A stretch of DNA of 64,000 nt from Bacillota bacterium (GCA_023461435.1 JAEYLC010000005.1:19846-83845); one strand, 5' to 3'. Positions 45,676-54,754 are shown, counted from the first letter of the stretch. Made by a program: numbers and translations. The notes: generated by a model not told the origin, from the letters alone.

Positions 45676-47067
45676 ATGCTTGATTTTTCCTTTGAGCCAT
45701 ACAGGCAGGAGATGGTGGGAGTTCTTAAGAACTTCCTTAAAATAGAAAGCGTCAAAAGCGAAGGCCAGCCCAATATGCCGTACGGCAAGGGCATATTTGA
45801 CGCGCTGATGTTCGTTCAAAGCACCGCCGAGGATATGGATCTCGACTGCGTCAATCTTTTCGGGCATTTGGCATATATCGATTACGGCTATGGCGATGAG
45901 ATGCTGGGCATTCTCGTGCATATCGACGTGGTACCGGAGGGCGAAGGCTGGACGGTTCCGGCGTTTGAAGGCGTGGAGAAGGACGGAAAAGTATTCGGCC
46001 GCGGCGCGATCGACGACAAGGGCCCGTGCATTGCGGCGCTCTACGCGATCAAGGCGCTCAGCGACAACTGCGTGCAGCTGGGTAAGAAGGTTCGCCTGAT
46101 CATCGGCGCCGACGAAGAATCGGGCTGGGCCGATATGGATTTTTACAAAAAGCACGAGCCGCTGCCCGATATCGCATTCTCACCTGACGGCGAATACCCG
46201 GTGATCAATGCCGAAAAGGGCCTGATGCATGTGGTTCTCAGCGTAAAGGGCCTGGAGGACGGCGGCGCGCTCAGCGTCAAGAGCATGGAAGCCGGAACGC
46301 GCATCAACGTGGTGCCAAATAAGGCGGCGTGCACGATTGCCGCGCCGTTTGTGACGATACAAAAAAGCCTCGACAGCTATCAATGCCCCATCGGAGCGAG
46401 CTTAAACGCGCAGGACAGCGGCGGCGGTCTCGTCACGATCACGGCAGCCGGCAAGAGCTCACACGGCTCGCGCCCCGAGCAGGGCATCAATGCGGCGGCG
46501 GCGTTGCTGCAGTATCTGGGGACGCTTCCCTGGTCGCCTGGCAAAACGGGAGAAGCCGTTTACGCGTTGGCTCAAAAGATCGGCACGTACTACCACGGCG
46601 AGGCGGTGGAGCTGAACCTTGAGGATGAAGCATCCGGCAAGCTGACATTTAACTTAGGGACCTTGAGTTTATCCGGCGGCGAGCTGAAGGCGGGCATCGA
46701 TATCCGCTACCCGATATCCGTGCAGCGCAAGGTTGTGGAAGAAAAGCTGCAAAAGCACTTCGGCGATTTGTTTGAAATCACCTATAAGCATACGCTCGAT
46801 GCCCACTTTGTGAGTGAAGACAGCCCTCTTGTGATTGCGCTCAAGGAGGCCTATACCGAGATCACGGGTGAGGACGCGTACTGCATATCGATCGGCGGCG
46901 CTACCTACGCGCGCGCTTTTGAAAACGCCGTGACGTTCGGATCGCTCTTTCCCGGGCAGCCCAATACAGAGCACGGGCCGGATGAATATATTGAGATCGA
47001 CAGCCTGATAAAAAATGCGGAGATCATCGCCAATGCGATTATCAAGCTCTGTGGTGAGGCCATTTGA
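45676..47067 (+). CDS. pepV: Dipeptidase PepV
   Basis: A 463-residue M20-family zinc dipeptidase. Metal ligands are in LGILVHIDVVPEGEGW (H, D), GRGAIDDKGP and GADEESGWADM. The lid domain has AAGKSSHGSRPEQGINAA. It cleaves dipeptides in the cytosol. GAAGGAGG precedes ATG 45676, 22 bases after uppP. Confidence 0.95.
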   Translation: MLDFSFEPYRQEMVGVLKNFLKIESVKSEGQPNMPYGKGIFDALMFVQSTAEDMDLDCVNLFGHLAYIDYGYGDEMLGILVHIDVVPEGEGWTVPAFEGVEKDGKVFGRGAIDDKGPCIAALYAIKALSDNCVQLGKKVRLIIGADEESGWADMDFYKKHEPLPDIAFSPDGEYPVINAEKGLMHVVLSVKGLEDGGALSVKSMEAGTRINVVPNKAACTIAAPFVTIQKSLDSYQCPIGASLNAQDSGGGLVTITAAGKSSHGSRPEQGINAAAALLQYLGTLPWSPGKTGEAVYALAQKIGTYYHGEAVELNLEDEASGKLTFNLGTLSLSGGELKAGIDIRYPISVQRKVVEEKLQKHFGDLFEITYKHTLDAHFVSEDSPLVIALKEAYTEITGEDAYCISIGGATYARAFENAVTFGSLFPGQPNTEHGPDEYIEIDSLIKNAEIIANAIIKLCGEAI

Positions 47068-47333
47068 GATATTGGGGAAAGATCAAAATTGAAGACAGAA
47101 TTCAAAAGGACATCACGCTCGAGGAAAAGGATTTCCTTGGTGCGTTGTCCGCCGTATGCGATTTTCTGGATTTGTCAAAGCCGATCGTTTGTGCCAAGCA
47201 CCATGCGGAAATCAAGGCGTTTTCCAGAACTGTTTTTCATCCGGACGATTTTGTGGAAAGCGTCGATTTTGACACGCTCGAAATAGAAGTAATTGGAAGG
47301 AAGAAAAAAGACTCAAAAGTGATAACTCCATAG
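47064..47333 (+). CDS. Small hypothetical protein
   Basis: An 89-residue soluble protein with a TTG start at 47064 overlapping the pepV stop and a GGTGAGG at 47051-47057. Sequence RYWGKIKIEDRIQKDITLEE and AKHHAEIKAFSRTVF. Probably coupled to pepV. No family recognised. Confidence 0.65.
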   Translation: MRYWGKIKIEDRIQKDITLEEKDFLGALSAVCDFLDLSKPIVCAKHHAEIKAFSRTVFHPDDFVESVDFDTLEIEVIGRKKKDSKVITP

Positions 47334-47371
47334 TGTTTTGCGGATAATAAGCACGAAAGGAGTTGATTTGC

Positions 47372-47569
47372 TTGAATATCTTAGCAATGATACTGGTCAT
47401 AATCGGTGCCATCAATTGGGGCCTTATCGGATTCTTCCAGTTCGATCTCGTTGCCGCGATTTTTGGCGGCCAGGCGGCAATTGTCTCCAGAATAATTTAT
47501 GCGCTGGTCGGACTCGCCGGATTATGGGCAATCATGTTAGTACCCAGAGTCAAACATAGAGACAAATAA
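47372..47569 (+). CDS. DUF378 small membrane protein
   Basis: A 65-residue protein with two TM helices: MNILAMILVIIGAINWGLIG and IIYALVGLAGLWAIML, matching DUF378. The TTG at 47372 lies 9 bases after AAAGGAG, better than an earlier TTG at 47363. Function unknown. Confidence 0.8.
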   Translation: MNILAMILVIIGAINWGLIGFFQFDLVAAIFGGQAAIVSRIIYALVGLAGLWAIMLVPRVKHRDK

Positions 47570-47585
47570 AGATAGAATACTAAGA

Positions 47586-47608
47586 AGGCGGCTGTCCGGC
47601 CGCTTTTT
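47586..47608 (+). terminator. Terminator after the DUF378 gene
   Basis: GCGGC/GCCGC hairpin followed by TTTTTT. Confidence 0.8.
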
Positions 47609-47622
47609 TCGTGGCAATAAAA

Positions 47623-47648
47623 AAGCCTTTAAGATTTCTCCTTAAGGC
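47623..47648 (-). terminator. Terminator of the 24-residue peptide gene
   Basis: Reverse strand AGCCTTAAG/CTTAAAGGCT hairpin followed by TTTTTTATTG. Confidence 0.75.
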
Positions 47649-47696
47649 TCCTCTAGAATTTGAGCATATACCGCTCCTTTCGTGATTTTGTCTTTG

Positions 47697-47771
47697 TCAC
47701 ACGCCCGTGCCGACAACATAATAAAGACCCACAAACAACAAAACGGCGCCCGCAGCGATCAACTTCTTCAT
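47697..47771 (-). CDS. 24-residue membrane peptide
   Basis: Too short for usual gene calling. ATG 47771 follows AAGGAAGGATGGTC. The peptide begins MKKLIAAGAVLLFVGLYY and ends GTGV, so it is a single short TM helix. It has a TTTACA-N18-TATTAT promoter at 47803-47832 and a hairpin terminator at 47623-47648, which makes a complete small transcription unit. Function unknown; a small membrane-protein modulator or toxin-like peptide are guesses. Confidence 0.6.
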   Translation of the reverse strand: MKKLIAAGAVLLFVGLYYVVGTGV

Positions 47772-47802
47772 GACCATCCTTCCTTTCCTATCGATTTCAT
47801 AT

Positions 47803-47832
47803 ATAATATCGGCCCAATAATGCGCGTGTAAA
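47803..47832 (-). promoter_or_regulatory. Promoter of the small peptide gene
   Basis: Reverse strand TTTACA (47832-47827), 18 bases, TATTAT (47808-47803). Confidence 0.65.
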
Positions 47833-47972
47833 CAGGCAAAGAGGTTATTTAATTTAAGGTTCACACAATGTTATTAATGGTAATAATTATGCAATAATTT
47901 GAATTTGTTTTAGCGTTTGCAAGCCGTCGCGCTCTGGTTTATAATAGCTCATACAGAAGGAGGCCTTTGTCT

Positions 47973-48623
47973 GTGAAAAAGAAAATGCTTATTCTGATGA
48001 TTTCATTGGCAGCCATGCTTCTCGGCGCCTGTGCGGGGATACCGGATAATCAAGCCGATATGTCGGCAATCAAGGAGAAGCTGAATAAAATAGATGCATA
48101 TAAAGAAGGCATCAGCGCTTCGCAGCTGGCCAGCCAGCAGGATTACGACTCCGAAATGGACACATTCCGTTCGTTCAATTTTGGCGTCTCGAGGGAGATT
48201 GTGCAGTCGATGGAAACGCTGCCGCTCAGCCAAGCATACACGGATGCGCTCGACTATACGGGCAGCGGTGTTTACGGATACGATATGATGCTGACTTATT
48301 GGTTCAACGCCGATAGTCAGCTGGGCAGCGTCAGCTACAACATGCAGGGCGAAGAATATCAGGCTGTGGTGGACAGCCTGACGGAAGGTCTGCGCGGCGA
48401 TTACGGCGAACCGGTATACATCGGCTATTATGATACATCTAATAATGAACTGACGTTTGACACGAATGACGAGGCGCAGCGATCGATTGACACCGGCGAC
48501 GCATACTATAATGCGGTTTGGTGGCTGGATAACGATGTGCATATTGAGCTGTATGCAAGGAAGATTGACACGGGCTATGATTTTTGGATTTATTACACCG
48601 ACTATAACTACTATAGCGAATAA
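47973..48623 (+). CDS. Putative lipoprotein
   Basis: A 216-residue protein with signal peptide KKKMLILMISLAAMLLGAC and lipobox LGAC. The mature part starts with an α-helical linker (MSAIKEKLNKIDAYKEGI) and has an aromatic-rich end (DFWIYYTDYNYYSE). The GTG at 47973 is 9 bases after AAGGAGG (47957-47963). No family recognised. Confidence 0.75.
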   Translation: MKKKMLILMISLAAMLLGACAGIPDNQADMSAIKEKLNKIDAYKEGISASQLASQQDYDSEMDTFRSFNFGVSREIVQSMETLPLSQAYTDALDYTGSGVYGYDMMLTYWFNADSQLGSVSYNMQGEEYQAVVDSLTEGLRGDYGEPVYIGYYDTSNNELTFDTNDEAQRSIDTGDAYYNAVWWLDNDVHIELYARKIDTGYDFWIYYTDYNYYSE

Positions 48624-48644
48624 TTACAACCGGAGGATAACTGA

Positions 48645-50003
48645 TTGATTTCCAAGTATGAGGTGCTCGATACCATCAAGATGATCGACACCGAAAACCT
48701 CGACGTGAGAACCATCACGATGGGCATATCACTGCGGGACTGCGTAAGCGCGGACGCGAGCGTGTGCTGCGACAATATAAAAAGGAAGATCGTTGAAAAA
48801 GCGAAAGACCTGGTGCGTGTAGGCGACGATATTGCGCGCGAGTTTGGCGTGCCGATCGTGAACAAGCGCATATCCGTCACGCCCATTTCGGAAATCGCGG
48901 CGGCGAGCGGCCTTAAAGACTATACGTTATTTGCCAAGGCGCTCGACGAAGCGGCGGCGGACACAGGCGTCAATTTCATCGGGGGCTTCGGCGCGCTGGT
49001 GCATAAGGGCGAAACGAAGAGCGACACGGCGCTGATTGATTCGCTGCCGTCGGCGCTGGCCGCGACGCAGCGCGTATGCGCTTTTGTCAATGTGGCCAGC
49101 ACGCGCAGCGGCATCAACATGGATGCCGTTAAAAAAATGGGACGCGTGATCAAACAGACGGCGGAGCTGACAGCGGCGGACGGCGGCATCGGCTGCGCGA
49201 AGTTCGTGGTGTTTGCGAATGCGATAGAGGATAACCCGTTTATGGCGGGGGCTTTTTGCGGCTCAGGCGAACCCGAATGCGCGATCAACGTGGGCGTCAG
49301 CGGGCCGGGCGTGGTGAAAGCGGCGCTGGAAAAGGTGAAGGGCGAGAGCTTTGACGTGGTGGCCGAGGTGATCAAAAAGACGGCGTTTCGCGTGACGCGC
49401 GTCGGCCAATTGGTGGCCAAGGAGGCGTCTTCGCGGCTGGGCGTGCCGTTTGGCATCGTGGATTTGTCGCTTGCGCCCACACCGGCTATTGGGGACAGCG
49501 TGGCGCGTATCCTTGAGGAAATTGGTGTGGATGTGTGTGGCATGCACGGCACCACGGCGGCGCTTGCGCTGCTGAATGACGCGGTAAAAAAAGGCGGTGT
49601 GATGGCGTCGTCCCATGTGGGCGGGCTCTCGGGCGCGTTTATCCCGGTCAGCGAAGATGAGGGCATGATAGAAGCCGTGAAAAAAGGCGAGCTATCGCTC
49701 CAAAAGCTTGAGGCGATGACGGCCGTGTGTTCCGTAGGGCTTGACATGGTGGCTGTGCCGGGCGACACGCCGGATTCGGTGATCTCTGCGATCATTGCGG
49801 ATGAGGCGGCAATCGGCGTGATCAATTCCAAAACGACGGGCGTGCGCATTATCCCTGTGCCTTATGGCAAGGTGGGCGAGTGCGTGGAATATGGCGGGCT
49901 GCTTGGCAGCGTGGTGGTGATGGATGTCGCCAGAGGCGGCTCGAGCCGGCTTATTGAGCGCGGCGGACGCATTCCGGCGCCGCTTCAGGGAATACGAAAC
50001 TGA
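48645..50003 (+). CDS. UPF0210 (DUF711) family protein
   Basis: A 452-residue soluble protein: MISKYEVLDTIKMIDTENLDVRTITMG and FIGGFGALVHKGETKSD, with GGLSGAFIPVSEDEGMIEA, typical of the UPF0210 family. Function unknown despite wide conservation. TTG start at 48645 after CCGGAGG. It is followed by two hairpins at 50040-50134. Confidence 0.9.
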   Translation: MISKYEVLDTIKMIDTENLDVRTITMGISLRDCVSADASVCCDNIKRKIVEKAKDLVRVGDDIAREFGVPIVNKRISVTPISEIAAASGLKDYTLFAKALDEAAADTGVNFIGGFGALVHKGETKSDTALIDSLPSALAATQRVCAFVNVASTRSGINMDAVKKMGRVIKQTAELTAADGGIGCAKFVVFANAIEDNPFMAGAFCGSGEPECAINVGVSGPGVVKAALEKVKGESFDVVAEVIKKTAFRVTRVGQLVAKEASSRLGVPFGIVDLSLAPTPAIGDSVARILEEIGVDVCGMHGTTAALALLNDAVKKGGVMASSHVGGLSGAFIPVSEDEGMIEAVKKGELSLQKLEAMTAVCSVGLDMVAVPGDTPDSVISAIIADEAAIGVINSKTTGVRIIPVPYGKVGECVEYGGLLGSVVVMDVARGGSSRLIERGGRIPAPLQGIRN

Positions 50004-50039
50004 CGTTGACTTTTAAACCGTTTATTTGTAAAATGACAA

Positions 50040-50134
50040 GGTGCGCAAATTGCGCACCCCGAAAAACGCGTTCCGGTAACTTGGGGGATAGAGTGCATAA
50101 AGCGTTAAGAAGACGCCACAGTGTGGCGTTTTTA
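50040..50134 (+). terminator. Two hairpins after UPF0210
   Basis: GGTGCGCAA/TTGCGCACC (50040-50058) and ACGCCACA-G-TGTGGCGT followed by TTTTT (50113-50134). Confidence 0.7.
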
Positions 50135-50182
50135 GCGAAATGCTCCTAACCCGATGAGTTAAGGGGCAAAAATCTTGTATAT

Positions 50183-50514
50183 GTTCCTGTAGCTCAGTAG
50201 GATAGAGCGTTCGCCTCCTAACCCGATGAGTTAAGGGGCAAAAATCGAATAACGAGTTCCCGTACCTCATCAGGATAGAGGGCCCGCCTCCTAAGCGTGA
50301 GGGGTTCCGACGCCTGGGATGCATAAAAACCGAATAAACTTTGCATAAGTTCCCGTAGCTCAGTAGGATAGAGCGTTCGCCTCCTAACCCGATGAGTTAT
50401 AGGATCAAAATTGAATAACGAGTTCCCGTACCTCATCAGGATAGAGGGCCCGCCTCCTAAGCGTGAGGGGTTCTCACGCCGGGAGTGCATAAAAAACTGA
50501 ATAACTTTGCATAT
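50183..50514 (+). repeat. Tandem array of tRNA-Arg-derived modules, exact 166-bp period
   Basis: Two kinds of ~70-bp tRNA-like unit alternate: A units at 50183 and 50349 (tRNA-Arg 5' half through the CCT anticodon loop, then a foreign tail) and B units at 50256 and 50422. The conserved GCTCAGTAGGAT occurs at 50192, 50358 and, in the intact tRNA, 50524, each 166 bp apart. B units carry D-stem CCTC/GAGG instead of GCTC/GAGC, a compensatory change. Further remnants lie at about 50069-50100 and 50139-50174. Confidence 0.85.
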
Positions 50515-50591
50515 GCGCCTATAGCTCAGTAGGATAGAGCGTTCGCCTCCTAAGCGAAAGGCCCCGCGTTCGAGTCGCGGTAGGCGCGCCA
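50515..50591 (+). tRNA. tRNA-Arg(CCT)
   Basis: A 77-base cloverleaf with acceptor GCGCCTA/TAGGCGC, D-stem GCTC/GAGC, anticodon stem TTCGC/GCGAA with loop CTCCTAA (anticodon CCT), T-stem CCGCG/CGCGG, and an encoded CCA. All stems pair. It is the integration site of the adjoining island. Confidence 0.97.
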
Positions 50592-50776
50592 AATGCCGTA
50601 AAATCAAGGGTTTTGCGGCATTTTCTTTTTTTGGCCGCTAGCCGACATGGTTCTTACATCCCGCCAAACGAACGCATAAAATTTCATTTCTGGCTAACTG
50701 GATTGGAACCATTTTTGGCGTTTTGCTAAGATTATTAGCAGAGTTGCTAATAACACATTAGCAATATGTCCGGACA

Positions 50777-52138
50777 CTACTTTATGATCTGTGCCAGCGC
50801 ACTGGCCAGCTCCGGTGACCGCTGAAGCTGCTCGATCAGCTCTTTGATATCCGGCGACGGCGCGCGCTCCTGCGGCGGCTTCACATCACGTAGGTCGGGA
50901 TTGGCATAGAACGCCGCTTCAAACTTCTGCGCGTTGAGCTTTCTGTCCTCGTCCAGAATGTGCGCATAGACCTTGGTGATCATATCGATCTCCGCGTGCC
51001 CAGTGTCGCCCTGTGTGGCCTTCAGGTCGCCTTTGTTAAGCTTAAGCTTATAGGTCGTGCTGGAGTGCCGCAGCGAGTGGAATACCACGTTAGGAAGACC
51101 GGCCTTCTCCTTGAGTCCCTGGAATGCCTCAGCGATCAGCCTTTCCTCGCAAGGCCTGCCGTTGGGTAATGCAACGACGAGGTTATAATCCTCGTATTCG
51201 TCCTGCAGCAGGTCCTTTAGCACCTTCTGCTTTTCCCTGTACTCCCGCAGAATGTAGGCCACGGTTTTCGGCAACCAAACCTTGCGGACGCTGGACCTGG
51301 TCTTGGGCGTCTTGAGCACCACCCGTGTCTTGGGATTGCGCTGCACCGACGGGAATACGCGGATGACATCCTTTTGATCCAGCACCTCTATGGCCTTCAC
51401 GGACGCCCTCTGGAGCTCCTTTTCAACGTATACGTAAGCGTCGTCCCGGGCGATGTCCTTCTTGTCAATGTGCACGTTGTCCCAAGTCAGCCCCAGTATT
51501 TCGCCGACCCGCAGCGAGCAGGCAAAGGCCAGATTCATCGCGATGTACAGCTTGCTGTCCGTGCATGCGTCGAGCGCCTTGCGGATGGTTTCAGCCGTCC
51601 ATATCTCCCTTGACGCGTAGGTTGTCTTCGGCGCCTTAACCAGCTCGAACGGATTCCGCTTAATGATCTCCCAGCGCACCGCCTGCCTGAACGCACACCG
51701 TAGCAGCTTATGGACGTTGTCTACCACTGAAGGTCCGACATAAGGTGATTTCGACCGGCGCAGTTCCGACGCGACCGGTTTGGACTTTCTCAGTTTTTTG
51801 TAGTACTGGTCCACAAACTTCGGCGTGATGTTCTGTACAAGCTCATTTCCGATATGTGGTTTGATGTAGTTGTCGATCATCCCGACATTGCTGCTATAGG
51901 TGGAAAGACTCCAGTTTTCCTCGCCATATAGCGATATAAAATCATCCAGAAATGCGGAAACCGTCTGCTTGCTCGGCGAGATAAAGACGCCATCGTCGAT
52001 TTCGTGCTCCACCTCGGCCCTGCGCTTGCTTGCCTCCTTGTGGGTATCGAACGATTCCCACATTTGCTTTCTTTTTCCGTCCACATCGGCGTAATAAACC
52101 ACCGAATATTTTGAGTTTCTTTTTACAATCGAAGCCAT
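50777..52138 (-). CDS. Tyrosine-type site-specific integrase
   Basis: A 453-residue recombinase. An N-terminal arm-binding β-domain (MASIVKRNSKYSVVYYADVDG) precedes a SAM-like core and a catalytic domain with R in ACSLRVGEILGL, HxxR in FHSLRHSSTTY, GHAEIDM and the nucleophile Y in KVYAHILDED. The start at 52138 follows GGAGAAAACAG; a longer frame overlapping the excisionase is unlikely. Its C-terminal end faces the tRNA-Arg, the typical att layout. Confidence 0.95.
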   Translation of the reverse strand: MASIVKRNSKYSVVYYADVDGKRKQMWESFDTHKEASKRRAEVEHEIDDGVFISPSKQTVSAFLDDFISLYGEENWSLSTYSSNVGMIDNYIKPHIGNELVQNITPKFVDQYYKKLRKSKPVASELRRSKSPYVGPSVVDNVHKLLRCAFRQAVRWEIIKRNPFELVKAPKTTYASREIWTAETIRKALDACTDSKLYIAMNLAFACSLRVGEILGLTWDNVHIDKKDIARDDAYVYVEKELQRASVKAIEVLDQKDVIRVFPSVQRNPKTRVVLKTPKTRSSVRKVWLPKTVAYILREYREKQKVLKDLLQDEYEDYNLVVALPNGRPCEERLIAEAFQGLKEKAGLPNVVFHSLRHSSTTYKLKLNKGDLKATQGDTGHAEIDMITKVYAHILDEDRKLNAQKFEAAFYANPDLRDVKPPQERAPSPDIKELIEQLQRSPELASALAQIIK

Positions 52139-52151
52139 ACTGTTTTCTCCT

Positions 52152-52358
52152 TTACGGTAAGGTTTTCTGGCTGTCCAACCACTCGTCAAAGGATTTTTTG
52201 GATACGCGTATGGCCGTTCCGATTCGTACTGTACGAAACGCCCCTTCCCTGATGAGACTATAGACGGACCCCTTGCTGACATGCAAGAGTTCGGCGACTT
52301 CATCCACCCTATAGACCCTTTTGTTCGGGACGCCGCCACATTGCATATTGCCATTCAT
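52152..52358 (-). CDS. Excisionase-type helix-turn-helix protein
   Basis: A 68-residue protein with RVYRVDEVAELLHVSKGSVYSLIREGAF and IGTAIRVSKKSFDEWLDSQ, the MerR-like excisionase fold (DNA-binding domain of excisionase family). AAAGGAG precedes ATG 52358. It ends 13 bases before the integrase start, so they are co-transcribed. Confidence 0.9.
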   Translation of the reverse strand: MNGNMQCGGVPNKRVYRVDEVAELLHVSKGSVYSLIREGAFRTVRIGTAIRVSKKSFDEWLDSQKTLP

Positions 52359-52439
52359 ATAAATACTCCTTTCAGCAGATTAACAACATGCAATGGCTCT
52401 TTCACAGTATACCACTGCATGCTTTGATTCTCAATTTAC

Positions 52440-52480
52440 AAAGCCGTTTCGAACGATTTATCATCACTCGAAACGGCTTT
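52440..52480. terminator. 13-bp inverted repeat
   Basis: AAAGCCGTTTCGA (52440-52452) and TCGAAACGGCTTT (52468-52480) with a 15-base loop, downstream of the zinc peptidase gene. The rest of 52359-52596 shows no gene. Confidence 0.6.
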
Positions 52481-52596
52481 ATGCATAGCGCTTCACGCTA
52501 TTACTATATATTATTTGGTTTTGTATGTCATCGGCGCATACCCTGCCAATTTTCAGGACACGGGAGGGGACATATTGAGTTCGTATTAATGCAAAC

Positions 52597-53460
52597 TCAT
52601 ATACCCTCAAAGATACTTTCGAAATATTCGGCTAGAAAGATTTTATCGTCCGGATGCATTTTATCCAACGGATTTTCCTTTTCAAGTTTTGTATCTATCG
52701 CTGCTATATATCCAAAACAATCCGCAAATATTTCTGCAATTTTTATAGGAGGCCAATCCAAGCTTTTTGTAAACATCTTTTCTTGGATCTGACGGAAGGA
52801 AGCAGGTGGCCGCGCTTGTTGTCGGGTAACCGCAGTATGCAGAACATGTCCAAGCTCATGTAGAAAAGTATGTTCCTGTGGAAAGTCCATCCCAGGGACT
52901 TGATGCGTGAGAAAAATGGTATGGTGGATTATGTTTTCCCGTACTTCTTTTCCTGTATAAATGCTGTTTTGGTTTACAATAGAGTTGTCCACCAGGGAAA
53001 TCCTTAATTTATCCCGGGCAAAGAGCTTAGTACAATACTTAAACCTGCTTTCAAGCTGATCCATCCAATAACAGATTTCTCTTTCACCCAATCGCTCTCC
53101 CTGAGGCGGGGTGATCATATTCTGAACTTTTTCCACTATCTCTAATATATCATCCAATCTTTTATCAGTATTCCCGCTCGTTGGCCAGGCGTTAAATAGG
53201 TATTGCGCTATTGTAAGTTCTTTTTCAGTTATCAGATATGGTAATTTCGCATCTAACATGGACAAAGCATCCTGATAGGAAGAGAGCAGTTTTTCCATTT
53301 CCAAAATAGCTTGTCCATCTTTACTGGAATCAATATAAGTTGAGAAGAGATCCAAACACTCAGCCATTTCCAATAGATCGTTCGCTTCAAAAATACCCTG
53401 CATCATCTCACCGCGTATATTAAACGGTTGTTTATGCATACTATCATTTCTCATATTCAT
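52597..53460 (-). CDS. HExxH zinc metallopeptidase (ImmA/IrrE-like)
   Basis: A 287-residue soluble protein with HTFLHELGHVLH (zinc site 201-205) and a downstream acidic EIFADCFGYIAA segment as in M78/gluzincin peptidases. ImmA/IrrE members cleave repressors of mobile elements; here the target is unknown. Its ATG overlaps the stop of the second integrase (ATGA), so it belongs to that element. No HTH is present. Confidence 0.8.
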   Translation of the reverse strand: MNMRNDSMHKQPFNIRGEMMQGIFEANDLLEMAECLDLFSTYIDSSKDGQAILEMEKLLSSYQDALSMLDAKLPYLITEKELTIAQYLFNAWPTSGNTDKRLDDILEIVEKVQNMITPPQGERLGEREICYWMDQLESRFKYCTKLFARDKLRISLVDNSIVNQNSIYTGKEVRENIIHHTIFLTHQVPGMDFPQEHTFLHELGHVLHTAVTRQQARPPASFRQIQEKMFTKSLDWPPIKIAEIFADCFGYIAAIDTKLEKENPLDKMHPDDKIFLAEYFESIFEGI

Positions 53461-54611
53461 AATTTCCTTTCATCTGATAAACTCAACTGTTTACTGAGCA
53501 CCTCTGCACTTCGCAATTTAATATCAAAGGTAAGATGTGAATACATATCAGCTGTAGTTGATAGACTACTGTGGCCCATCCATTGCTGCACCTCAATTAA
53601 TGGAACCCTTGCTGTAATCAGCAGGTTTGCACAGCTATGCCGTAAATCATGAAACCGGATATGCCGTAATTCATGTTTCTCCAAAAATATACGGAAAGCT
53701 TTACTTATATAATTCGGTTTAATCAGGTCTCCTTTCTCATCCAAACAGAGATATTCCTCTGAATTTGGGGCACTATTAGGATATCTTCTCTCTGCGATTG
53801 ATTTTAGGTAATGTCTCAACGGTCCTACTAACGGGAGTGTTCGAAAACTGGCATTGCGTTTTAGCCTATCCTGACCAGATATACGATATTTCCCATCTTC
53901 CACAAAACGGTGCACCGAATGCATAACATGAAGTGTATTGTTTTCAAAGTCAATGGCTTTCCACTTTAAGCCGAGAATCTCACTTCTCCGAAGACCCGTA
54001 AACAGTGCTATTGTCACAACCAGCTCCAGTTTATTACTGCGGATTTTTTCAAGAAGGCAATTACACTCATGCGCATTATAGGGAACGGTCACATAAACCT
54101 CTCGTTTGGGCGCCTCTATTCGATCGGCAATGCTAACAGCTATTAATTCCGTTCTGTATGCTTCCCGTAGCGCCTTATGAACAATGGCATGATGTCTTAT
54201 AACTGTATTGGGAGAAAGTCCGCGGTCCAGAAGCGATTGATAGTATGACTCAACATGAAACACTTTTAATTCTGTGATGGGTATCATCTGGTCTTGAAAG
54301 AATGGGACGATTCCATTCTTAATGATATAAGCGTTGCTACTGTATGACGTTTGAGATAATTTTTCTTTTTGGCCTTTCAACCAAAGAAGCATGTATGTAG
54401 CAAAGAAAAGGCCTTTTGATTTTCCCCTTGCATCCTGCAATCTAGTATACTCCAAACGCTTTTCGTATAGAAATTCTTCGGCACGTTTCTTATTGCCTGT
54501 TACTCGCATTCCGGTGGAAATCCATTTTTGTTTTCGTTTTCCGTCTTCTGTTTTCAGATTTAAAACAATATGCCAATACCCTCTTTTGTTTCTCAAATGG
54601 CCTGCGATCAT
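53457..54611 (-). CDS. Second tyrosine-type integrase
   Basis: A 384-residue recombinase: N-terminal β-sheet arm domain (RNKRGYWHIVLNLKTEDGKRKQ), catalytic R in LFTGLRRSEILGLKW, HxxR in RFHDLRHSCANLL, and GHSSLSTTADMYSHL with the nucleophile Y. It resembles Tn916/phage integrases. A broken tRNA-Ser(CGA) lies 60 bases beyond its N-terminus, the probable attachment site. Confidence 0.94.
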   Translation of the reverse strand: MIAGHLRNKRGYWHIVLNLKTEDGKRKQKWISTGMRVTGNKKRAEEFLYEKRLEYTRLQDARGKSKGLFFATYMLLWLKGQKEKLSQTSYSSNAYIIKNGIVPFFQDQMIPITELKVFHVESYYQSLLDRGLSPNTVIRHHAIVHKALREAYRTELIAVSIADRIEAPKREVYVTVPYNAHECNCLLEKIRSNKLELVVTIALFTGLRRSEILGLKWKAIDFENNTLHVMHSVHRFVEDGKYRISGQDRLKRNASFRTLPLVGPLRHYLKSIAERRYPNSAPNSEEYLCLDEKGDLIKPNYISKAFRIFLEKHELRHIRFHDLRHSCANLLITARVPLIEVQQWMGHSSLSTTADMYSHLTFDIKLRSAEVLSKQLSLSDERKL

Positions 54612-54675
54612 CTTAATACCTCTATCTATTAACGTTGATTTTTATTATTTAAAAGCGCACTTTTTACGCAATACC

Positions 54676-54754
54676 CCAGGACGCCGCACTCGAAATGCGG
54701 TGGCCTGAGAAGAGGGCACAAGGGTTCGAATACGTACTTCTCCGTTGCGCCAAA
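54676..54754 (+). pseudogene. Remnant of tRNA-Ser(CGA), probable attachment-site scar
   Basis: The anticodon arm CCGCA-CTCGAAA-TGCGG (54684-54700) with anticodon CGA, a long variable region, GGGTTCGAA of the T-loop and a terminal GCGCCA are seen. The D-arm is gone, and the acceptor and T-stem do not pair. It is best read as one half of a recombined tRNA-Ser. Confidence 0.75.

Noticed and set aside
50256..50500. B units as functional tRNAs
   Set aside because: D-stem pairs, but the T-arm is about 8 bases short and the anticodon stem has a mismatch.
50022..50607. Two reverse-strand ORFs of 100-129 codons across the tRNA array
   Set aside because: They repeat Arg/Leu-rich motifs because they read tRNA-derived repeats; no start signals.
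52388..52792. Forward ORF over the excisionase upstream region
   Set aside because: Antisense to the peptidase gene end and across an inverted repeat; no start signal.
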